A DNA stretch of 7,280 bases from Aquabacterium sp. (GTDB lineage Bacteria; Pseudomonadota; Gammaproteobacteria; Burkholderiales; Burkholderiaceae_C), in contig JAGNPA010000083.1 in the NCBI GenBank assembly GCA_017989885.1, positions 1 to 7,280 of the forward strand, given 5' to 3'. The notes below the pieces were generated by a model. The model was given only the letters and a program-made list of their open reading frames with translations, searched no databases and was not told the origin of the DNA. This document shows, piece after piece, positions 1 to 5,651 of the stretch (positions are counted from its first letter, which is position 1; every line of letters starts with the position of its first letter). The translations under genes and the position numbers were made by a program.

Positions 1-2102
1 CCGTCAAACTGTCTGAACTCGTCGCGGCGGTGCAAGACGCCGGCTACCGTGCCTGGCCCGACGCGGCCGCCCGAGCCGGTCATGAACGCCTGCGCGAGCG
101 GCGTGTGCTCATGTGGCGCCTGTCGGTCGCCGCGTTCTGCATGATGCAGGTCATGATGATCACCTGGCCGCAGTACGTGGCCGGTCAGGACGAGATCCCC
201 GCCGATTTGTGGAACCTCATGAACTGGGCCTGCTGGGTTCTGAGCCTGCCGGTCATGCTGTTTTCTTGCGGCCCCTTCCTGCAGGGCGCTTGGCGGGCGG
301 CGCGGCGGGGCAGGGTCTCCATGGACACACCGGTGTCGCTGGGCATCCTGGGCACCTTCATCGTCAGCACGGGCGTCACCTTTGGCAACCAGGATCTGTT
401 CGGTCATGAGGCCTACTTTGACTCCCTGACCATGTTCGTCACCTTCCTGCTGGCTGGACGCTGGCTGGAGTCCCGTGCGCGGGAGCGCGTCACCCAGTCT
501 CTGGAGTCCATGTGCGTGCGCCTGCCCGAGGCGGTCGAGCGAGCCGTGAACGCAGAGGAAGACCTTTCGACCGTGGCGAGCGAGTCGACGCCCCTGTCCT
601 CGCTGCGCCATGGTGACCGTGTGCGGGTCGCGGTGGGGCAGGCTTTCCCGGCCGATGGGCAGATTCTGGCCGGTGAAACCGAGGTCGACGAGTCCCTGCT
701 GACGGGTGAGTCGCGCGCGGTGCCGCGCCAGGTCGGGCAGATGGTGGTGGCCGGCAGCCTCAATATGAGTGCGCCGGTCTGGATGGCCATCGAACGGCTG
801 GGGCCGGACACCCGCTACCAGCAGATCGTCTCGCTGGTGCACCAGGCCATGACCGAAAAACCCGGCTGGATGCGGTTTGCCGACCGCATGGCCGCACCGT
901 TCCTGTGGGGGGTCATCCTGCTCGCAGCCGGTGGTGCGCTGGCCTGGCAGTGGATTGACCCGTCCAAGTCCGTCTGGGTGGCGGTGTCCGTGCTCGTGGT
1001 GACCTGTCCCTGCGCCCTGTCTTTGGCAGCTCCCTCCGCCTTGCTGGCTGCTGCGGGCGCCATGGCGCGCAAAGGCCTGCTGGTGCGCCGGCTGGATGCG
1101 CTGGAAGCCTTGGCCGAGATTGACCAGGTCTATTTCGACAAAACCGGCACCCTCACCGAGGGCGAACTCTCGGTCGTGTCGCTGGCCACGCCACAAGGGC
1201 GCATTGCTGCCGCGCAGGGCCTGCCGGCGGCGCAAATTGAACACTGGGGGCTGGCCGCAGCGCTGGCGTCCTATTCTCAGCACCCCTTGTCACGCTCCCT
1301 CGTCAAGGCCGCGCAGGACGCCGGAGGCTGGCCTGCCACCTCCTGGGTCGACGTGCGGGAGCAGGCCGGCAAGGGCGTACAGGCAACCGACGCGCAGGGC
1401 CGTGTGTGGCGACTGGGCCTGCTGAGCTGGGTCTTGCCGGCAGCGGCCGCCGAGGCCGGTTGGTGGACCCAAGACAGCGATGCGCGCGTCTGGATGGCCG
1501 CCATCGACGACACCGGGACGCTGGTGCCTGAGACCGTGACCGGCTTCGTGTTCGATGAGGTCTTTCGCGCGGAGGCGCGCCCAACCGTGCAGCGTTTGCG
1601 TGAGTTGGGTTGCCAGTCTGCGCTCCTGTCCGGCGACCAGGCCTCCCGCGTGCATGCCGCAGCCCGGCTCCTGGGGCAGGGCGAAGACATGGTGGTCGCA
1701 CAGGCGCAGGCCACGCCCGAAGACAAGCTCAACGTCATCGCCCGCATCCAGGCGGAAGGCCACCGGGTGGCGGTCGTGGGTGACGGCATCAACGACGCCC
1801 CTGTGCTGGCCAAGGCCGATGTGTCCGTGGCGCTGGACCAGGGCGCTGCCTTGGCACAGTCACAAGCGGACCTCATCATTCTGGGCGGACGCCTGCTTGG
1901 TCTGCCCGAGGCTGTGGTGATCAGCCGACAGGCCATGCGCATCGTGCGTCAGAACCTCGCCTGGGCGGCCATTTACAACGCTTCGTGCATTCCCTTGGCG
2001 CTGGCCGGGCTCATGCCACCGTGGCTGGCCGGGCTGGGCATGGCGCTGAGTTCCTTGGGTGTGGTGCTGAATGCGCTTAGACTCGGCGGCGCTCGCGCCT
2101 GA
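1..2102 (+). CDS. ccoI: Copper-transporting P1B-type ATPase CcoI (FixI/CtpA type), 5' partial
   Basis: This inner-membrane ATPase moves copper for assembly of the CuB centre of cbb3 oxidase. The reading frame is open to the left edge (first full codon at 3), so the start and most of the N-terminal metal-binding domain lie outside. The visible first residues, ending AGYRAWPD, look like the end of an HMA domain, so the GTG at 30 is internal. Motifs in order: TGES of the actuator domain (702-713); CPC copper site in a membrane helix (1005-1013); DKTGT with the phosphorylated Asp (1137-1151); HP of the nucleotide-binding domain (1281-1286); GDGINDAP (1779-1802). The last two helices carry the copper-type signatures N-x6-YN-x4-P and MxxSS. 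About eight membrane helices are visible. Together with ccoS and ccoN just downstream, this supports CcoI rather than a CopA-type detoxification pump. The gene is intact over the visible part. Confidence 0.95.
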   Translation, partial: VKLSELVAAVQDAGYRAWPDAAARAGHERLRERRVLMWRLSVAAFCMMQVMMITWPQYVAGQDEIPADLWNLMNWACWVLSLPVMLFSCGPFLQGAWRAARRGRVSMDTPVSLGILGTFIVSTGVTFGNQDLFGHEAYFDSLTMFVTFLLAGRWLESRARERVTQSLESMCVRLPEAVERAVNAEEDLSTVASESTPLSSLRHGDRVRVAVGQAFPADGQILAGETEVDESLLTGESRAVPRQVGQMVVAGSLNMSAPVWMAIERLGPDTRYQQIVSLVHQAMTEKPGWMRFADRMAAPFLWGVILLAAGGALAWQWIDPSKSVWVAVSVLVVTCPCALSLAAPSALLAAAGAMARKGLLVRRLDALEALAEIDQVYFDKTGTLTEGELSVVSLATPQGRIAAAQGLPAAQIEHWGLAAALASYSQHPLSRSLVKAAQDAGGWPATSWVDVREQAGKGVQATDAQGRVWRLGLLSWVLPAAAAEAGWWTQDSDARVWMAAIDDTGTLVPETVTGFVFDEVFRAEARPTVQRLRELGCQSALLSGDQASRVHAAARLLGQGEDMVVAQAQATPEDKLNVIARIQAEGHRVAVVGDGINDAPVLAKADVSVALDQGAALAQSQADLIILGGRLLGLPEAVVISRQAMRIVRQNLAWAAIYNASCIPLALAGLMPPWLAGLGMALSSLGVVLNALRLGGARA

Positions 2103-2118
2103 AGCAGCACCCACGATC

Positions 2119-2292
2119 ATGGAAATCCTCTACGTCCTCATCCCCGTCTCCGTTTTACTGGTCCTGGCCATTCTGGCCGTGCTGGGCTGGTCTGTGCACA
2201 GCGGACAATTCGAGGACATCGAACAAGAGGGGCTGCGCATCTTGCAAGATGAGCAAAAAGACAAGCCCAAGGTTGAGGCGCATCAAAAATAA
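2119..2292 (+). CDS. ccoS: Cbb3-type oxidase assembly protein CcoS
   Basis: A 57-residue protein that begins MEILYVLIPVSVLLVL, a single N-terminal membrane helix (about residues 3-24). A family-typical stretch follows, GWSVHSGQFEDIEQEG, and then a charged Lys/Glu-rich cytoplasmic tail. CcoS is needed for cofactor insertion (heme b, heme b3 and CuB) into CcoN in Rhodobacter; its biochemical action is not established. I chose the ATG at 2119 because it places the helix at the N terminus as in the family; the frame is open further upstream, but that would add an unrelated polar extension overlapping ccoI. The gap to ccoI is 16 nt and no strong Shine-Dalgarno is seen, so translation may be coupled to ccoI. 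The last codons contain an FNR-like operator for the next gene. Confidence 0.93.
   Translation: MEILYVLIPVSVLLVLAILAVLGWSVHSGQFEDIEQEGLRILQDEQKDKPKVEAHQK
2273..2286 (+). promoter_or_regulatory. FNR/Anr-type operator of the ccoN promoter
   Basis: TTGAG-GCGC-ATCAA matches the FNR/Anr/FixK consensus TTGAT-N4-ATCAA at 9 of 10 defined bases. It lies inside the last codons of ccoS. Its centre (2279.5) is 61.5 nt before the ccoN ATG. A class II site (-41.5) would put the transcription start near 2321. Activation of ccoNOQP by FNR-family regulators at low oxygen is well established in proteobacteria; use of this particular site is inferred. Confidence 0.78.
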
Positions 2293-2307
2293 CCCTTGGT
2301 TTGCCCC

Positions 2308-2313
2308 CACAAT
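2308..2313 (+). promoter_or_regulatory. Candidate -10 element of the ccoN promoter
   Basis: CACAAT matches TATAAT at 4 of 6 positions, including the conserved second and last bases. Its distance from the FNR box fits class II activation within 1 nt, giving a start near 2320-2321 and a leader of about 20 nt. FNR-activated class II promoters need no -35 element. Weak by itself; the support comes from the spacing. Confidence 0.5.
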
Positions 2314-2325
2314 TCACGCTGTAAC

Positions 2326-2332
2326 AAAGGAG
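2326..2332 (+). promoter_or_regulatory. Ribosome binding site of ccoN
   Basis: AAAGGAG followed by a purine-rich spacer, with 8 nt between GGAG and the ATG at 2341. It fixes that ATG as the start against in-frame upstream codons near 2296, which would also overlap the predicted promoter. Confidence 0.85.
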
Positions 2333-2340
2333 AAGAAGAG

Positions 2341-3768
2341 ATGGCAACCACCCACTCTGCCACGTACAACGATACAGTTGTTCGGCAGTTCGCCATTGCG
2401 GCCGTTGTTTGGGGTGTCGTCGGCATGGCCGTCGGCGTCCTGATCGCGTCCCAATTGGCATGGCCGGAACTCAATTTCGGCATTCCCTGGCTGTCCTACG
2501 GCCGGCTTCGTCCACTGCATACCAATGCGGTGATTTTTGCGTTTGGCGGCTGCGCCCTGTTTGCCACGTCTTACCACGTGGTGCAACGTACGTGCCAAAC
2601 TCGCCTGTTCGCAGGTCCTCTGGCTGCTTTCACCTTCTGGGGTTGGCAACTGGTCATCCTGCTGGCCGTGGTCTCACTGCCTCTGGGCTACACCTCCGGC
2701 AAGGAATACGCTGAGCTGGAATGGCCCATTGACATCCTGATCACGCTGGTGTGGGTTGCGTACGCTGTCGTGTTCTTCGGGACCGTCGGTACCCGCAAGA
2801 TCCGTCACATCTACGTGGCCAACTGGTTCTACGGTGCCTTCATCATCGCCGTGGCCCTGCTGCACATCGTCAACAGCGCAGAAATCCCCGTCTCCCTGAC
2901 CAAGTCCTACTCGGCCTACGCCGGTGTGCAGGACGCCATGGTCCAGTGGTGGTACGGTCACAATGCCGTGGGCTTCTTCCTGACGGCAGGCTTTCTGGGC
3001 ATGATGTACTACTACATCCCCAAGCAAGCTGGCATGCCCGTGTACTCGTATCGCCTGTCGATCGTGCACTTCTGGGCGCTGATCTTCACCTACATGTGGG
3101 CGGGTCCTCACCACCTGCACTACACGGCTCTGCCTGACTGGACTCAGTCCGTCGGCATGGTGTTCTCGCTGATCCTGTTGGCACCTTCGTGGGGCGGCAT
3201 GATCAACGGCATCATGACCCTGTCGGGTGCCTGGTACAAGCTGCGTGACGACGCCATCCTGAAGTTCCTGATCGTGGCCCTGTCGTTCTACGGCATGTCC
3301 ACCTTCGAAGGTCCGATGATGTCCATCAAGACCGTGAACTCCCTGTCGCACTACACCGACTGGACCGTGGGTCACGTTCACTCCGGCGCTCTGGGCTGGG
3401 TGGGTCTGATCTCGATGGGCTCGCTGTACTACCTGATCCCGCGCATGTTCGGCCGTACCACGATGTACTCCGTCTCGGCCATCTCCGTGCACTTCTGGGC
3501 TGCGACCATCGGCATCGTGCTGTACATCGCCGCGATGTGGATTGCCGGCGTGATGCAGGGTCTGATGTGGCGTGCGGTCAACCCGGACGGCACCCTGGTC
3601 TACAGCTTCGTCGAAAGCGTCAAGGCAACCTATCCCTTCTACGTGATCCGCGTTGCAGGTGGCCTGCTCTATCTGGGCGGCATGATCCTGATGCTGTGGA
3701 ACACCGTGATGACGGTCATGGCCGGTCGCGCAGTCAATGCGCCGATCGCCCAGCCCGCTCACGCCTGA
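2341..3768 (+). CDS. ccoN: Cytochrome c oxidase cbb3-type, catalytic subunit I (CcoN)
   Basis: This 475-residue polytopic inner-membrane protein reduces oxygen to water and pumps protons. Expected ligands fall at the positions of the Pseudomonas stutzeri enzyme as I recall its numbering: H60 (PLHTNA) and H347 for low-spin heme b; H345 for heme b3; H207 (WYGHNAVG), H257 and H258 (AGPHHLH) for CuB; Y251 for the His-Tyr cross-link of C-type oxidases; E323 (TFEGP) near the heme b3 histidine. About twelve hydrophobic helices are visible and the length is normal. The ATG at 2341 is preceded by a strong Shine-Dalgarno. It is the first gene of ccoNOQP, with ccoO starting 13 nt after its stop. Codon use changes near codon 145: the first part uses ATT and CAA often, the rest almost only ATC and CAG. 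No damage to the gene is seen. Confidence 0.98.
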   Translation: MATTHSATYNDTVVRQFAIAAVVWGVVGMAVGVLIASQLAWPELNFGIPWLSYGRLRPLHTNAVIFAFGGCALFATSYHVVQRTCQTRLFAGPLAAFTFWGWQLVILLAVVSLPLGYTSGKEYAELEWPIDILITLVWVAYAVVFFGTVGTRKIRHIYVANWFYGAFIIAVALLHIVNSAEIPVSLTKSYSAYAGVQDAMVQWWYGHNAVGFFLTAGFLGMMYYYIPKQAGMPVYSYRLSIVHFWALIFTYMWAGPHHLHYTALPDWTQSVGMVFSLILLAPSWGGMINGIMTLSGAWYKLRDDAILKFLIVALSFYGMSTFEGPMMSIKTVNSLSHYTDWTVGHVHSGALGWVGLISMGSLYYLIPRMFGRTTMYSVSAISVHFWAATIGIVLYIAAMWIAGVMQGLMWRAVNPDGTLVYSFVESVKATYPFYVIRVAGGLLYLGGMILMLWNTVMTVMAGRAVNAPIAQPAHA

Positions 3769-3773
3769 GGAGG
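3768..3773 (+). promoter_or_regulatory. Ribosome binding site of ccoO
   Basis: A perfect AGGAGG begins on the last base of the ccoN stop codon, 8 nt before the ATG at 3782. It decides the ccoO start, since the frame is open for 45 nt further upstream inside ccoN. Confidence 0.88.
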
Positions 3774-3781
3774 ACAAGAAC

Positions 3782-4414
3782 ATGGCTGATCACAATCACA
3801 AGCCCAAGCTCTTCTCCCACGAGAAGATTGAAACCAGCAACTTCCTGATGATCGTGCTGACCCTGCTGGTCGTGTCGGTCGGTGCGCTCGTCGAGATCGT
3901 GCCGCTGTACTTCCAGCGCAGCACCACGCAACCGGTGGACGGCCTCAAGCCTTACACCGCGCTGCAGTTGGCTGGCCGCGACGTCTACATCCGCGAGGGT
4001 TGCTACAACTGCCACTCGCAGATGATCCGTCCCTTCCGTGCCGAAACCTTGCGCTATGGTCACTACTCCATGGCTGGCGAGTTCGTGTACGACCACCCCT
4101 TCCAGTGGGGCTCCAAGCGGACAGGTCCTGACCTGCACCGCGTGGGCGGCAAGTACTCCGACGAATGGCATGCGGTTCACCTGAACAACCCGCGTGACGT
4201 GGTGCCGGAGTCCAACATGCCTGCCTACCCCTGGTTGGCCCAGGCCAAGTTGGAAGACGGCCCGAAGGTGGCCCCGCGCATGGAAGCCCTGCGCGTGGTT
4301 GGCGTGCCCTACACGGACGCCGAGATCAAGGCTGCTGACGAAGAGGTCAAAGGCAAGACCGAACTCGAAGCCGTGATCGCGTACCTGCAGGTCCTCGGTA
4401 CCGCCGTCAAATAA
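3782..4414 (+). CDS. ccoO: Cytochrome c oxidase cbb3-type, monoheme subunit II (CcoO)
   Basis: A 210-residue membrane-anchored cytochrome c that carries electrons to heme b of CcoN. A short polar N terminus is followed by one membrane anchor (about residues 21-44) and a periplasmic domain. The heme c attachment motif CYNCH is at residues 74-78, within the family-typical [16 protein letters not shown]146, in the segment [10 protein letters not shown], is the expected axial Met ligand. The conserved [13 protein letters not shown] (residues 113-125) is also present. Length and architecture are normal for CcoO (FixO). The gene follows ccoN by 13 nt and ccoQ starts 12 nt after it, so it is translated from the same message. 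Confidence 0.97.
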   Translation: MADHNHKPKLFSHEKIETSNFLMIVLTLLVVSVGALVEIVPLYFQRSTTQPVDGLKPYTALQLAGRDVYIREGCYNCHSQMIRPFRAETLRYGHYSMAGEFVYDHPFQWGSKRTGPDLHRVGGKYSDEWHAVHLNNPRDVVPESNMPAYPWLAQAKLEDGPKVAPRMEALRVVGVPYTDAEIKAADEEVKGKTELEAVIAYLQVLGTAVK

Positions 4415-4418
4415 GGAG
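4413..4418 (+). promoter_or_regulatory. Ribosome binding site of ccoQ
   Basis: AAGGAG overlaps the last two bases of the ccoO TAA and ends 8 nt before the ATG at 4427. It supports translation of the short ccoQ frame. Confidence 0.8.
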
Positions 4419-4426
4419 CGACGCAC

Positions 4427-4564
4427 ATGGACATCATCGTAGCCAGAAGCATTTTCACCGTGGTGTGTCTGTGCGTTTTCGTGGGCATTGCTGTGTGGGC
4501 TTATTCGCGCCGCAACAAGGCTCAGTTTGAAGAGGCAGGTCGCCTGCCTCTTGCAGAAGATTGA
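4427..4564 (+). CDS. ccoQ: Cbb3-type oxidase small subunit CcoQ (FixQ)
   Basis: A 45-residue protein beginning MDIIVARSIFTVVCLCVF, with one membrane helix (about residues 8-26). A short cytoplasmic tail follows, with the family-typical WAYSRRNKAQFEEAGRLPL. CcoQ helps stabilise the cbb3 complex, in particular its association with CcoP; it is not catalytic. A Shine-Dalgarno lies 8 nt before the ATG, and the position between ccoO and ccoP is diagnostic. It is easily missed by gene callers because of its length, and a longer unrelated frame overlaps it on the same strand (from 4488). The stop codon at 4562-4564 is directly followed by the ccoP ribosome binding site. Confidence 0.94.
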   Translation: MDIIVARSIFTVVCLCVFVGIAVWAYSRRNKAQFEEAGRLPLAED

Positions 4565-4566
4565 TT

Positions 4567-4571
4567 GGAGG
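4567..4571 (+). promoter_or_regulatory. Ribosome binding site of ccoP
   Basis: GGAGG, 2 nt after the ccoQ stop and 7 nt before the ATG at 4579. It selects that ATG over the in-frame TTG at 4561, which overlaps the end of ccoQ. Confidence 0.85.
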
Positions 4572-4578
4572 CTCAGAC

Positions 4579-5514
4579 ATGAGCGACTTCATTTCGAGTG
4601 GATGGTCCTGGTACGTCGTCGGGATCGTTGTGTTCGGTCTGGTCTATTGCGCATTCGTGCTCATTGGTGCCGCCAAACACAAGATCGTGTATGACGCACA
4701 AGGCAACGTTGACAAGACCACCGGTCACATCTGGGACGAAGACCTGCGTGAACTGAACAACCCGCTGCCTCGCTGGTGGTTGTTCCTGTTCATCTTCACG
4801 CTGGTGTTTGCGGTCGGTTACCTGGTGCTGTATCCCGGCCTGGGCAACAACAAGGGCACGCTGAACTGGTCCTCCAAGGGGCAGTTGGAGGCCGAGATCG
4901 CCAAGGCCAAGGTCGAGGAAGAAAAGATCTACGCGGCTTTCCGTCCTGCGGCAGTGGAAGACCTGGCACGTGATCCGAAGGCCCTGGCCATCGGTGAGCG
5001 CCTGTTCCTGAACAACTGCGCGGCGTGCCACGGCTCCGACGCCAAGGGTTCCAAGGGCTTCCCCAACCTGACCGACACCGACTGGCTGCACGGTGGTTCG
5101 CCTGAGAAGATCAGCGAAACCCTGCATGCTGGCCGCAACGGCATGATGCCTCCGATGGCTGCTGCCGTCGGTGGTCCCGAGGAAGTTCGCCAGGTTGCCA
5201 ACTACGTGCTGAGCCTGTCCGGTAGCGGCCACAACTCGATCCTGGCCGAACTCGGCAAGGACAAGTTCAAGGCTGCTTGCGCGACCTGCCACGGGGCGGA
5301 CGGCAAGGGCATGCAGGCACTGGGTGCCCCCAATCTGACCGACAAGATCTGGCTGCACGGCTGGGGCGAAGAGGCGATTGTCCGCATGATCAACAACGGC
5401 AAAGTCAACGTCATGCCTGCACAGGCAGGTCGTCTGACCGAAGACCAGATCAAGGTGTTGACTGCCTACGTCTGGGGTCTGTCGCGTCCGACTCAGACAG
5501 CTCAGGCCCAGTAA
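4579..5514 (+). CDS. ccoP: Cytochrome c oxidase cbb3-type, diheme subunit III (CcoP)
   Basis: A 311-residue membrane-anchored diheme cytochrome c that accepts electrons from soluble or membrane cytochromes and passes them to CcoO. There are two N-terminal hydrophobic helices (about residues 11-32 and 66-86), separated by a charged segment containing the typical GHIWDEDLRELNNPLPRWW. It is thus the two-helix form of CcoP. Then come two class I cytochrome c domains: CAACH at 147-151, with its likely Met ligand in GMMPPM (about 190), and CATCH at 234-238, with its likely Met ligand M279 in VNVMPA. The two domains share the segments PNLTD and WLHG, consistent with internal duplication. The gene ends the structural operon, and a hairpin region follows the stop. 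Confidence 0.97.
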   Translation: MSDFISSGWSWYVVGIVVFGLVYCAFVLIGAAKHKIVYDAQGNVDKTTGHIWDEDLRELNNPLPRWWLFLFIFTLVFAVGYLVLYPGLGNNKGTLNWSSKGQLEAEIAKAKVEEEKIYAAFRPAAVEDLARDPKALAIGERLFLNNCAACHGSDAKGSKGFPNLTDTDWLHGGSPEKISETLHAGRNGMMPPMAAAVGGPEEVRQVANYVLSLSGSGHNSILAELGKDKFKAACATCHGADGKGMQALGAPNLTDKIWLHGWGEEAIVRMINNGKVNVMPAQAGRLTEDQIKVLTAYVWGLSRPTQTAQAQ

Positions 5515-5531
5515 GCGACGTGCACTCTGAA

Positions 5532-5622
5532 TGGGTATCGGGTCTCCAGCTTGATCCCCATCAAGAGTCGCAGTAAATTCAAGCGGAGGTGGTTGGTGCG
5601 TGATACCCTGGTGGGTATCTGG
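5532..5622 (+). repeat. Direct repeat TGGGTATCnGG, two copies 80 nt apart
   Basis: TGGGTATCGGG (5532-5542) and TGGGTATCTGG (5612-5622) agree at 10 of 11 bases. GATACCC at 5602-5608 is complementary to the GGGTATC of both copies, so two alternative RNA pairings are possible. The repeat is a direct observation; any role is a guess. Confidence 0.55.
5551..5564 (+). promoter_or_regulatory. FNR/Anr-type operator before ccoG (perfect consensus)
   Basis: TTGAT-CCCC-ATCAA matches the FNR/Anr/FixK consensus at all 10 defined bases, and one more base pair on each side extends the palindrome (5550-5565). It lies 36 nt after the ccoP stop, with its centre 94.5 nt before the ccoG ATG. It implies oxygen-responsive control of ccoGH separate from ccoNOQP. 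Class II spacing would give a start near 5599, but no good -10 is seen at 5587-5592. TAAATT at 5574-5579 is too close for class II activation. The start site is therefore unresolved. As RNA, the same bases could form a 6-bp hairpin. Confidence 0.82.
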
Positions 5623-5641
5623 CTCAGCCCCTCCGCTTTTT
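5581..5641 (+). terminator. Nested-hairpin intrinsic terminator after ccoNOQP
   Basis: An outer 9-bp perfect stem pairs AAGCGGAGG (5581-5589) with CCTCCGCTT (5630-5638) and runs into TTTTT (5637-5641). Inside it is a second perfect stem, GATACCC (5602-5608) with GGGTATC (5613-5619), closed by the loop TGGT. A GC-rich stem plus T-run is the usual form of a Rho-independent terminator. The 40-nt enclosed segment is longer than usual, and the inner hairpin may compensate by bringing the arms together. It would end or reduce transcription from ccoNOQP before ccoG. Confidence 0.65.
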
Positions 5642-5651
5642 CATTTGTGCC

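Larger units (their letters stand above)
5515..5651 (+). other. ccoP-ccoG intergenic region with operator, hairpins and repeat
   Basis: This is the only intergenic gap above 50 nt in the window and it holds no gene. From left to right: one copy of TGGGTATC (5532-5539); a perfect FNR palindrome (5551-5564); an AT-rich patch (5574-5579); a nested hairpin with a T-run (5581-5641) that contains the second copy of TGGGTATC (5612-5619); then a pyrimidine-rich leader before ccoG. Confidence 0.85.

Noticed and set aside
30..2102. GTG at 30 as the real start of ccoI
   Set aside because: The frame continues open to the window edge, and the residues before position 30 (VKLSELVAAV) read as the end of a heavy-metal-binding domain. 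The gene is truncated by the window and does not start there.
2674..3783. Long antisense open frame (369 codons) opposite ccoN and the start of ccoO
   Set aside because: It is the complement of a strongly biased G+C-rich gene. Its product is rich in His, Asp, Gln and Val with no membrane, catalytic or family pattern, and the sense strand encodes an unmistakable CcoN.
4488..4694. Open frame of 68 codons overlapping ccoQ and ccoP on the same strand
   Set aside because: It is out of frame with both. ccoQ (4427-4564) has a proper ribosome binding site and a family-typical sequence, so this frame is a shadow.
4573..5358. Antisense open frame (261 codons) opposite ccoP
   Set aside because: Low-complexity Gln/Val/Gly-rich composition caused by codon bias of the sense gene; no recognisable domain or ribosome binding site.
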